Source: CAYNFH01 sp964396385
GTDB lineage: Bacteria; Armatimonadota; Chthonomonadetes; Chthonomonadales; CAJBBX01
Assembly (NCBI GenBank): GCA_964396385.1
Contig: CAYNFH010000051.1
Span: 1 to 29,526, forward strand
Direction: 5' to 3'
DNA: 29,526 nt
Shown: positions 20,286 to 28,700 of the stretch, piece after piece
Layout: every line of letters begins with the position of its first letter
Position numbering within the stretch: the stretch's first letter is position 1
Program-made: the position numbers and the translations under genes
Notes under the pieces: generated by a model
Seen by the model: the letters and a program-made list of their open reading frames with translations, nothing else
Databases searched by the model: none
Told to the model about the DNA's origin: nothing

Positions 20286-22547
20286 TCAGGGGTGGGCGAG
20301 AAGGAGGTTTCCGAACGCGTCCACCGTAGCGCGCCAACCCCGTGCCAGCCAGGTAGTGGCATCCGGTTGGGTCAGGATGGCCGGACCGTTCAGGGTGTAG
20401 CCCGCGGGGAGGGTGTGGCGGTCGTACACTGAGCACGTCGTCAGGGAGGCTTCGAGCCATACCCGGACTGAGTCAGGTTTCCCTTCGGTGGAGGGGAGCG
20501 CGGGGGCAGCGGGTTCCATAGACCGGGCCGAGCCGGACGCGGAGATGCCCACGGTCACAATCTCGACGGGCTGCGACGGGTCGGAGTAGCCGTAGCGGTC
20601 TCGGTGCTCTCGGTGGAACGCTCTGGCGACGGCCGAAAGCTTGCGATGCGCGGGGACGCGCAACGCGTACGACTGGCCGACGTAACGGGCCTCCACGAAT
20701 GAGCTAATTGCGATGTGGTCCGGCGCCACTCCATCTGCCGTCAGGTCGGCCCCTGCCCGGGCGGCCTGATCGGTTATGCATTGAAAGTACACATCGGGAG
20801 CGGGATCCGCCATGGGAAAGAGAAGAGTCCGGGCATACTCCCTGCGCACGTCCGCGAGCACCAGACCCAGGGCGGAGAACGCGCCGGGGTCGCGCGGCAC
20901 GAGCACGTGCTTCATTCCGACCAACTCGGCCAGCGCGCAGGCGTGGAGCCCTCCCGCTCCGCCGAAGGAGACCAGCGCATAGTCCGCGGGATTACGGCCC
21001 CGTTCAACCGAGATGTGCCGAAGCGCCCGGGCCATCTGGGCGTTGACAACGGCGATGATGCCTTCCGCCGCCTCCTCGGGACCTCTTGCAAGGTTCCGCG
21101 CCAGTTCCGCGAACCGCACGCGGACCCGCTCCGTGTCCAGCGGAAGGCTGCCCGCCAGCAGTATGTGAGAGGGGAGTCGCCCCAGCATTACGTTGGCATC
21201 CGTAACCGTCAGCTCCTCGCCGCGGCCGTAGGCGACCGGGCCGGGATCGGCGCCAGCGCTCCGCGGCCCCACCCGCAGCCCCCCGCCCGCGTCGATGCGG
21301 GCAATGGAGCCGCCACCCGCGCCCACCGTGTGGATGTCCAGCATCGGCGTAAGGAGCGGCAGCCCTGCAATCTCCCCCGTCCGAACGACAGAAGGGGAGA
21401 AGGTGCTGCGGCCTTCCGAATCCCGAGCCGGGGGAGGCTCGGGCGGCCGCAGGGGAGAGGGGGAGCCAGAGTCGAGAGCCGAGTGTCGAGAGTCGAACTG
21501 GAATCCAGTTTCGCCCACTCGCCCGCTCGTCCGCTCGCCCACTCCGCCGCCAGCCCGGCCCCTTCTCCCCTGCTCCCCTTCTCCCCTTCCAGACACTTCC
21601 GCCAGCGCAACGTCTGTCGAGGTGCCGCCCATGTCGAAGCTCATGATACGGGGGAAGCCCGCCTGTTGGGCAACGTGAACCGCGGCGACCAAACCGCCGG
21701 CCGGTCCGGACAGCACGGTCTTGATGGCGTTCTGGGCCGCCTCTTGCGCCCTGAGGGTCCCGCCACTGCTCTGCATGATGCTCAAGCGGCCGGCGCCCAG
21801 GGCGGTAACTCCCTCACGGAGCCGGTCGATGTACCGCCCCATGACCGGAGCGACGTACGCGTTGGCGCAGACGGTGCTGGTGCGCTCGTACTCCCGGAAC
21901 TCCGGCGCGATGTCGCACGAGAGGGAGACGGCGAGACCCCTTGCAGCGGCCCGGCGGCCGGCCTCCCGCTCGTGCGCGGGGTTCAGGAACGAGAAGAGGA
22001 AGCAGACCGCCACCGACTCCACTCCCTCCGCCTGGATTGCGTCGAGAACAGCTTCCACCGCGTCGGTGTCCAGCGGGGTCACGACTTCGCCGCGCCAGTC
22101 CATCCGCTCGGGCACCTCGAATCGGAGCTCGCGGGGGATCAGGGGAATACGGCGCAATGGAGAGAGGGAGTACAGCTCCGAGCGCGTCTGCCGGCCTATC
22201 TCCAGCACGTCCCGGCAGCCCTGCGTGGTGATGAGGGCAGTGCGCGCCCCGCGCCGCTCTAGTAGAGCGTTCGTCGCGACCGTAGTGCCGTGGATGAGAG
22301 TGAATCCCGGCTGGATTCCGCCCTGCCACCCGCCTTCCGCCTCCTGCCCCCTTCCAGCTTCCGTCTGCCGCAGCCCCTCTACGATGGCCCGGGAGGGGTC
22401 GTCCGGCGTGCTCGGCACCTTCAGGACGCGCAATGCGCCATCCGGCTCCAGCAGGACGATGTCCGTGAACGTGCCGCCGGTATCGACGCCGACTACGACG
22501 GAGGACGGCGTCGGATGGGTGTGCGGGCGGCGGGACGTGGGGGACAT
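20286..22547 (-). CDS. hyuA: HyuA-family ATP-dependent hydantoinase/oxoprolinase with two repeat insertions
   Basis: A 753-aa HyuA-type protein (family usually about 680-700). It has the N-terminal ATP-binding G-V-D-T-G-G-T-F-T-D, HGTTVATNALLERRGA, MGGTSTDVALAE (306-317), DIHTVGAGGGSIARID, and VSFGGAGGLHACALAELVG near the C-terminal half. The family opens hydantoins, oxoproline or ketone-type substrates with ATP, usually with a HyuB partner; no hyuB is present here. About 60-70 residues (318-389) between the GGTSTDV motif and RTGEIAG are low-complexity (Gly/Arg/Ser/Pro) and encoded by several short repeats. A second insert before IQPGFTLIHG is encoded by 22319-22374. It starts at TAATG with the upstream FG-GAP gene and has no Shine-Dalgarno, so it depends on coupling. 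Confidence 0.88.
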   Translation of the reverse strand: MSPTSRRPHTHPTPSSVVVGVDTGGTFTDIVLLEPDGALRVLKVPSTPDDPSRAIVEGLRQTEAGRGQEAEGGWQGGIQPGFTLIHGTTVATNALLERRGARTALITTQGCRDVLEIGRQTRSELYSLSPLRRIPLIPRELRFEVPERMDWRGEVVTPLDTDAVEAVLDAIQAEGVESVAVCFLFSFLNPAHEREAGRRAAARGLAVSLSCDIAPEFREYERTSTVCANAYVAPVMGRYIDRLREGVTALGAGRLSIMQSSGGTLRAQEAAQNAIKTVLSGPAGGLVAAVHVAQQAGFPRIMSFDMGGTSTDVALAEVSGRGEGEQGRRGRAGGGVGERTSGRVGETGFQFDSRHSALDSGSPSPLRPPEPPPARDSEGRSTFSPSVVRTGEIAGLPLLTPMLDIHTVGAGGGSIARIDAGGGLRVGPRSAGADPGPVAYGRGEELTVTDANVMLGRLPSHILLAGSLPLDTERVRVRFAELARNLARGPEEAAEGIIAVVNAQMARALRHISVERGRNPADYALVSFGGAGGLHACALAELVGMKHVLVPRDPGAFSALGLVLADVRREYARTLLFPMADPAPDVYFQCITDQAARAGADLTADGVAPDHIAISSFVEARYVGQSYALRVPAHRKLSAVARAFHREHRDRYGYSDPSQPVEIVTVGISASGSARSMEPAAPALPSTEGKPDSVRVWLEASLTTCSVYDRHTLPAGYTLNGPAILTQPDATTWLARGWRATVDAFGNLLLAHP
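21408..21450. repeat. Nested hairpin repeat element E0 inside hyuA
   Basis: GCGGCC (21408-21413) pairs with GGCCGC (21445-21450), and inside it CCGAGCC (21423-21429) pairs with GGCTCGG (21436-21442). The sequence between the stems is TTCCGAATCC, which contains the GGATTC core on the other strand. Flanking AGGGGAGA-type words occur on both sides. Confidence 0.65.
21468..21542. repeat. Bipartite word repeat element E1 inside hyuA with palindromic core
   Basis: Four 7-nt words (AGAGTCG, AGAGCCG, AGTGTCG, AGAGTCG) lead to a perfect palindrome AACTGGA-A-TCCAGTT (21496-21510), then four 8-nt words (TCGCCCAC, TCGCCCGC, TCGTCCGC, TCGCCCAC). The arms have different words and different periods, joined at a GGATTCC core. 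All of it is translated in frame in hyuA. Confidence 0.72.
21559..21590. repeat. 8-bp-word tandem repeat element E2 inside hyuA
   Basis: Four words CCCCTTCT, CCCCTGCT, CCCCTTCT, CCCCTTCC lie directly before the conserved GGTSTDVALAE codons on the coding strand. Confidence 0.68.
22319..22374. repeat. 7-bp-word tandem repeat element F inside hyuA
   Basis: Directly after GGATTCCG, eight words of 7 nt follow: CCGCCCT, GCCACCC, GCCTTCC, GCCTCCT, GCCCCCT, TCCAGCT, TCCGTCT, GCCGCAG. They encode a Gly/Gln/Glu-rich loop ahead of the HGTTVATN motif. Confidence 0.62.
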
Positions 22548-24277
22548 TACGGCGTGGCGTTCAGCAAGATGGAGATGTCTCCCGACGATTCATGCCCGAC
22601 AATGATGTCCGGTTTGCCATCGTTGTTAAAATCCGCGATAGCCAGGGTGCGCGTGTTCGATCCGCCTGTTTCCACCTTACGGCCCGGCTCAAAGGTGCCG
22701 TCTCCCCGGTTGCGGAGGATGGAGCAGTAGCTCGTCCCCGCGTTGGCGGTGACGATGTCCGGATACCCGTCTCCATCGAAATCGGCTGTCCGCGTGAAGA
22801 ACGGGTACGGCGCGGCCGGGTAAGTGGCGTGGGGCGAGAACCTGCCACTGCCCTGGTTCAAGCAGACCACAATCTGGTGCTCCCAGTAGGCGTCCAGGAT
22901 CACATCCGGCAGGCTGTCCCTGTTCAGGTCGGCGAGGGTAGGCGAGGGGACGTGCCCTGGATGCACGTCGAGCGGACCGCCGGGCTTGAATCCACCCTTC
23001 CCATCCCCAATGTAGACTGCACTGCCAACGACAAGGTCCAGATTGCCGTCGCGGTCGAGGTCCCCGAGCACACAGTTATCGCCGGACTGTCCCGTGCCGA
23101 AACTGTGCGGCGGACCGAGGACGCCGCCGCCCTGGTTGAGGAGGACGGCAACAGCGCCGCCGTACAGCAGTACTGCGATATCCGGTCGGTGATCTCCATT
23201 CAGATCTCCTGCACAGACGCCTACCGTGCGCCCTTCAAGCGTATAGCGCACCGGCTGGGTGAACGTACGGCGGCCGGCATTAAAGAAGATAGCGATCTTG
23301 TCGGGCGCCTCGGTGCAGACAATATCCGGCTTTCCGTTGCCATCCATGTCCGCCACGGCCCAGGGTGCGATCGAGTGATCCGTGCTTATTAGCGTCACCG
23401 GCGCTTCCAGCGTGCCGTCTCCCCTGCCGTAGAAGATCAGCACGGAGTTGTTGGACGCGACAACAACGTCCTGATGGTGGTCTCCGTCGAAGTCCGCTAC
23501 CGTGAGGACGCCTGCGCGCGGCACGGCGTAGGTGCGTGGGGCCGCGAAGCTGATGGTTCCGAAGCGGGTCACCCGGGCGACGACTGCCGCGCGCTTGCCG
23601 GACTCCACCTCCGTGGCGGTGATGATGGCTGTGCCGGCGGCAACGCCCGTCACGGTCCCGTGGCGGTCGACCCGGGCTACTGCCGGGGCGGAGCTGTCCC
23701 AGACAATGCCTCCGGCGGGGGACAGCGCGAACACTCCGGATTGGTCCCGCGCGGTGGCGGTCAGGCGGTGTGTCTTGCCAACGCGTATCGCCGGGTCGGG
23801 CGGTGAGATCTCGATGGATGATACGGCGGCGTCGGGAGCAACCAGGACCGTGATGGTTCGCCCTTCTTCTACGTCGATATGCCAGCGGCCCGCCCGGGCG
23901 GCCCGCGCGCTCGGTCCAAAGTCCTCGTACGCCAGTGCGACCACGTCGTAATCACCGGTCGAGAGATCCAGCCCACTGTGTGAGGCCGCCTCGCCGTCCG
24001 GTGGTCGGTCCAGAGTGGCGCTCGCGGCGAGCCGGGCTCCCTGAAGCACCTTGATCCGGACACGGACCGACCGCTCCTTCTGGCCCGTCCTGTCCCCCCA
24101 CCGAGCGATGAGGTTGAGGTGACCTCGCCTGCCCGCCTGCGGCGGCCCCGCGGCAGGGGATCCAGCGCTCAAGGAGAGAATAAGAGCAGCAATCGAGGCC
24201 AGCGCTCTCTTCTTGACAGAGCGCTCCCTCTGCTGTAAGCTCGACGCAACCGGGTGCGCGCCCTGGTTCCTAGTCAC
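22547..24277 (-). CDS. Secreted FG-GAP/VCBS repeat protein with a BIG2-like domain
   Basis: A 576-aa exported protein with this start. Basic residues and a hydrophobic core (VKKRALASIAALILSLSAGS) form the signal peptide. A beta-rich region (about 45-140) follows, then a BIG2-like Ig domain (VSSIEISPPDPAIRVGKTHR ... TVTGVAAGTAIITA). Seven FG-GAP repeats to the C-terminus each carry a Ca-binding-type D-x-(D/N)-x-(D/N)-x-x-x-D loop, e.g. ADFDGDGYPDIV, ADMDGNGKPDIV and GDLNGDHRPDIA. Seven units would form a complete integrin-alpha-like propeller. The start is uncertain: GTG at 24277 is chosen because it lies upstream of the signal peptide with GGGACGAGGGC before it. Longer in-frame versions reach into the divergent cyclase gene. 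The stop overlaps the hyuA start (TAATG). Likely surface adhesion or ligand binding. Confidence 0.82.
   Translation of the reverse strand: MTRNQGAHPVASSLQQRERSVKKRALASIAALILSLSAGSPAAGPPQAGRRGHLNLIARWGDRTGQKERSVRVRIKVLQGARLAASATLDRPPDGEAASHSGLDLSTGDYDVVALAYEDFGPSARAARAGRWHIDVEEGRTITVLVAPDAAVSSIEISPPDPAIRVGKTHRLTATARDQSGVFALSPAGGIVWDSSAPAVARVDRHGTVTGVAAGTAIITATEVESGKRAAVVARVTRFGTISFAAPRTYAVPRAGVLTVADFDGDHHQDVVVASNNSVLIFYGRGDGTLEAPVTLISTDHSIAPWAVADMDGNGKPDIVCTEAPDKIAIFFNAGRRTFTQPVRYTLEGRTVGVCAGDLNGDHRPDIAVLLYGGAVAVLLNQGGGVLGPPHSFGTGQSGDNCVLGDLDRDGNLDLVVGSAVYIGDGKGGFKPGGPLDVHPGHVPSPTLADLNRDSLPDVILDAYWEHQIVVCLNQGSGRFSPHATYPAAPYPFFTRTADFDGDGYPDIVTANAGTSYCSILRNRGDGTFEPGRKVETGGSNTRTLAIADFNNDGKPDIIVGHESSGDISILLNATP
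24213..24241 (+). promoter_or_regulatory. Possible promoter of the adenylate cyclase gene
   Basis: TTGACA (24213-24218), 17 nt, then TAAGCT (24236-24241). The -35 is perfect and the -10 weak (3/6). It would give an 85-nt leader and lies inside the start region of the divergent FG-GAP gene. Confidence 0.4.
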
Positions 24278-24333
24278 GCCCTCGTCCCGCGCTTCATTCA
24301 CGACCGGCTGCCGCGCCGGCTGAGGTTGGTAGG

Positions 24334-25728
24334 TTGAAGAAGCTGAGCAATCACAATCCTCTCCGGGGGCTCTCGGGCCCGGCAGCGGCCGTAGAGCAGC
24401 GCGACCCGCAGCTCCTGACGCTGCGCTTTCCGACGGAGCTGGAGGAGGAGTATCTGGTTGATTACTACCGGAGCTCCATAGGGCCCATTCGCGCCAGCGC
24501 TCTGCTGATCCTGTTTCTGGTGATTGCATTCGGTCTGCGCGAGATTGGCGATCCGCCGGGCCGGGAGCGCGCCACTCAACTGCTGCTGCGGTACGGCATC
24601 ACGGCGCCGGCCCTCGTTGCCGGCCTCCTGTGCACCTACTCTCCAGGGTTCAAGCGGTGGATGCAGGCGGGCATTGCGGCCGGAGTGGCCCTGCTGAGCC
24701 TGACAGTAACGGCCCAGCTCCTGTTTGTGCGGGATCCGATCGTAGATCTCAAGGTGCTGGTGACTCTCATCATCATCACCTTGAGCGTCTACTCCCTGGC
24801 CCACTTGCGGCTGCGCTTTGCCGCCGCTGCCGGCTGGATGATGATGGGGGGCTACGCCGTTGGTTTGGCCCAGTTGCCAACGGGACCCGGCCATCGAATC
24901 GTCCCGGACCTCCTGGCGCTCCTGGTCGCGAACGTACTGGGGATGGCGGCTGCCCACGTGACGGAGCGCCATCTGCGCCGCGACTTCCTCCTCACGCGCG
25001 CCATCGATGCGGAGCGTCTCAAATCGGAGCGGCTGCTGCTGAACATCCTGCCGTCGGCGGTGGCGGACCGGCTGAAGGCCGGAGCGACCGTGATCGCCGA
25101 CAGCTTCCCGGAGGCGACCGTGCTTTTCGCCGACATCAAGGACTTCACGCCCATGTCGGCGCGGATGTCGCCCGAACGGCTGGTCGGACTGCTCAACGAC
25201 ATCTTCTCGACATTCGACGGTCTCGCGGAGCAGCACGGTCTGGAGAAGATCAAGACGACCGGCGACGCCTACATGGTGGTGGGTGGCCTCCCAACCGTGC
25301 GTGCCGATCACGCGGAGGCGGTAGCCAACCTCGCGCTGGACATGCAGACCGCGGTCGCCGGCTTTCACGCGGACGATGGCCATGCCATCGCACTACGGAT
25401 CGGGATCCATACGGGACCAGTAGTTGCCGGCGTGATCGGGGCGCGCAAGTTCGCCTATGACCTCTGGGGCGATACGGTGAATACCGCAAGCCGCATGGAG
25501 TCGCAAGGACTCCCGAACCGGATCCACGTAACCGAGGCGACCTACCAGCGGCTAAAGGACAAGTACGTGTTTGAGCGGCGTGGCGAGATAGAGGTGCGAG
25601 GGAGGGGCCCCATGGTGAGCTACTTTCTGTGCGGGCGCCGCGAACAGCACGAACTGGAACAGGCGGTGCCGGACCTGGCCGTTGTTTCAGATGGAAAGAG
25701 GCAACAGCCCCGGATCACGAGCGGCTGA
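24334..25728 (+). CDS. Membrane class III adenylate cyclase
   Basis: A 464-aa protein with a six-helix membrane region (about residues 50-210), a linker helix RLLLNILPSAVADRLKAG and a catalytic class III domain (about 255-440). Metal-binding aspartates are D267 (LFADIKDF) and D311 (K-T-T-G-D-A-Y). The adenine-specifying pair is K307 (EKIKTTGD) and D376 (YDLWGDTVNTASRME), so cAMP rather than cGMP is expected. The Asn/Arg of the transition-state pair are in N-T-A-S-R. The start is TTG at 24334 with GAGG 8 nt upstream. A TTGACA promoter is at 24213. The last 14 nt overlap the convergent smc gene. The phosphoesterase at 7079-7927 could be a cAMP-degrading partner, but this is inference. Confidence 0.9.
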   Translation: MKKLSNHNPLRGLSGPAAAVEQRDPQLLTLRFPTELEEEYLVDYYRSSIGPIRASALLILFLVIAFGLREIGDPPGRERATQLLLRYGITAPALVAGLLCTYSPGFKRWMQAGIAAGVALLSLTVTAQLLFVRDPIVDLKVLVTLIIITLSVYSLAHLRLRFAAAAGWMMMGGYAVGLAQLPTGPGHRIVPDLLALLVANVLGMAAAHVTERHLRRDFLLTRAIDAERLKSERLLLNILPSAVADRLKAGATVIADSFPEATVLFADIKDFTPMSARMSPERLVGLLNDIFSTFDGLAEQHGLEKIKTTGDAYMVVGGLPTVRADHAEAVANLALDMQTAVAGFHADDGHAIALRIGIHTGPVVAGVIGARKFAYDLWGDTVNTASRMESQGLPNRIHVTEATYQRLKDKYVFERRGEIEVRGRGPMVSYFLCGRREQHELEQAVPDLAVVSDGKRQQPRITSG

Positions 25729-28700
25729 CGACGGCTAGCGGCTCCAGGGGGCGGAGGGGGTCCTCCGGCTCGGAGACGACCGCTTCCTGGGGCACGCGGT
25801 AGGAAAGGATGCGGCTGATGCCCGCCTCCTGCATCGTCACCCCGTACCAGCGGGGGGACGCCTCCATGGTGGTGGGGTTGTGGGTGATGACCAGGAACTG
25901 CGTATCCTGGCTGAAGTCCCGCACCAATTCCACAAACTTCTCCACGTTCGCGCCGTCCAGCGGCGCGTCCACCTCGTCCAGGAGGCAGAAGGGGCTCGGG
26001 CGGACCGCGAGGAAGCTGAACAGCAGCGCCACCGCCGTGAGAGCGCGCTCGCCGCCGGAGAGCAGCGACAGGTGCTGTGGCTTCTTGCCCGGCGGCTGGG
26101 CGATGACGTCGATGCCGGTCTCCAGCACGTTGTCCGGGTCCGTCAATATGAGCTTGGTCGTGCCGCCGTTGAAGAGGCGGTTGAACAGTTTGCCGAACTC
26201 CTCCGAGACCGCTTCGAACGTCTCCATGAAGATGCCGCGCGTGGACTCGTCGATCTCCGCGATGGTGGCGAGCAGCCCCTCGCGCGCCTTCTCCAGGTCC
26301 GCGCGCTGGCCGGAGAGGAAGTCGTACCGCTCCGTGAGCCGCTCGTACTCCTCTACGGCCCCGGTATTGACCGTACCCATGGCGCGGATATCGCGCCGCA
26401 TGCGGCCGACCTCCTGCACCGTGCTCTTCTCCACCTCGTCGCCGTCCGGGCGGCCGAGGGCTTCCTCCAGCGAGATGGCGTACTCGTCCAGGAGCCGCTG
26501 CGACGCCTGGGCAAGCCGCACCTCCAGCCGGGCGATCTGCAGCTCCGCGTCGTGCAGGCGGCCCTGGATGCGGCCCCGGTCGTGTATGGCCTCCTTGATG
26601 GCCGTGGTCTGCTCGAAGCTCTGCCCGCGCAGCACCTTGCACTGCTCCTGCAGCGCGTGGAGCTGCTCCTCGCACTCCGCCAGCCGCGCGCGAGCCGCCT
26701 CCAGCGCGTACGACAGCTCCACCTCCTGCGCCCCGGATTCCGCGAACCGCGCTCCTGCCAATTCCCGCTGCGACTGTTTGGCTGCGTGCGCGGCCTCGCT
26801 CTCCTTAAGGGCATGGCGCGCGGTGTGCAGGCTGCGCTCTAGCGCGGCGCGCTTCTCCGTCGCGCGGCCCGACTCCACCTCCAGCGCGGTGGCCTGCGTG
26901 CGGGCCTCCTGGAGGAGCTGCGTGAGCCGAGCGGCCTCCTCCTGCGCGGCGGCGATGGCGTCATCCGCGCCGGTGTCCTCGGAGGCGCTCTCCTGGAGGG
27001 CTGCGGTCCACCGGGCTATCTCCGCTGTGAGGGCTTCTCTGCTCTGCACCAACCGTTCGCACTCGTCCGACAGGTCAGACAGGTCAGACTTTAGGCGGGC
27101 TACGTCCCGCTCCGCGGCGGACGCCTCGCTGGTGGTGGAAGCGGCCTGCGCCTGGACGGCGGCGGACTCGCGCGCCAGCTCGGACAGGCGGGCCTCCACC
27201 TCCGCCAGAGTGGCGACGGTGTGCTGCTGCTCCTCCTCCAGCCGTTGGATCTCCGCGCGGAGACCGGGCAGCGCGCGCTTGAGGTCGTCGATCTCCCCCT
27301 TGCGTCCCACCAGGTGCCCTCCGCGGCCCTGAAGCGATCCCCCGGTGAGCGCACCGCCGGGCGTGACCAGCTCGCCCTCCAGCGTGACGATGCGGCTCCA
27401 GCCCTGCAGCCGGCGGGCGGCATGCACAGCCGCGTCCATCTCCTGCGCAAGCACCACACGGCCCAGCAGAAGCTGGAGCACCACGTCGAACCGCGGTTCC
27501 GCGCTCACCAGGTGGGAGGCCACGCCGAGCAGTCCCGTGTAGCCGCGTAGCGCGGATGGCTGGAGCGGCGGCGCGGGACGGAGCAGGGGCAGAGCCAGGA
27601 AGGTGGCCCGGCCGGCGCGCTGCGCCTTGAGCCACTCGATGGCGCGCTTGGCCTCCTCCTCCGTCTCACACACGATGTCCTGGAGGCTGCCGCCGAGCGC
27701 CACCTCGATGGCCACCCGGTACTGCTCCGGCACGGTGAGGAGGTCTACCGCCGGGGCGTAGAATCCCTGGAGCTTGAGGTCCCGCGTTGCCTTGAGCACG
27801 GCGCGGACGCCCTGGTAGAATCCCTCTCCGGACTCCTGGAGCTCCGTAAGCGTCGTGAGGCGGCTCGAGCGCTCCGCCTGGAGTCTCCGCTGCGCGTCCA
27901 GCGAGGTGCGGGCCTGCGCCTCCAGATCCTTCAGCTTGCGCCGGCGCTCCTCCAGCTCCGCCCGCCTGGCGGCGAGCTCTTCCGACTGCAGGCGGAGCGC
28001 GGCCTCGCGCTCTAGGGCCTGGTCTCTGCGGCGCTCCGCCTCGGCGAGCTGTGCATGCGCAGAGGCGATCTCTCGTTCCAGCGTGGCGAGGCGCGCTTCC
28101 GATTCCGCGAAGCGGACCCGGCTGGCCTCCAGGGCCGCCTCCCGCTGAGCGCGCTGCTCCGCCAGCTTGAGGAGCGCGCCCTGCCGGTCCTCCGACAGGC
28201 GTACTGCCTCCGCGTGGGCCGACTCCAGCTCCTTGACCCGAGTGCGGGCCGCAGCCAGCTCCTCCGCGCGCTCCCGGCTGTAGCCCGTAAGGCCGGTGAT
28301 GGCCGCCTCCTGCTGCTGCACGTCCCGGCGGAGCGAAGCCATACGTGCCTCCAGCTCGCGCAGCTCTCCGTCGAGTGAATCGGCGGTCTGCTCCGCGCTG
28401 CGGCCCCGCTCCTGGACCAGCAGGAGCTGGCTCTCCGTGCGCTCCACTCCGCTCAGCGCGCCCTGGTGGCTGATACGGGCCACGTCCGCCTCCTGCTCGG
28501 CCCGGGCGAGGCGCTCGCCCAGCGCCTCCGCGTCCCGCTCCAACACCGCCAGGTTTGCGTCCAGCGTCTGGATCGCCTCGCTATCCAGGTCCCGCTCCTG
28601 GCGGGCGGCGTACAGCTCGTAGTCGGCGCGCTTGACCTCCGCGATGAGCAGGTCCACCTCGATCTGCTGGAGCCGCTCCGTGAGCTGCAGATAGCGGCGC

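Noticed and set aside
20715..22262. Long open frame (over 500 codons) on the plus strand opposite hyuA
   Set aside because: It has no recognisable domain and an Arg/Pro/Gly-rich composition typical of the antisense of a GC-rich gene, while the minus strand has clear HyuA motifs.
25809..27332. Long open frame (over 500 codons) on the plus strand opposite smc
   Set aside because: It is Ser/Arg/Ala-rich without domains. The minus strand encodes an intact SMC with all motifs.
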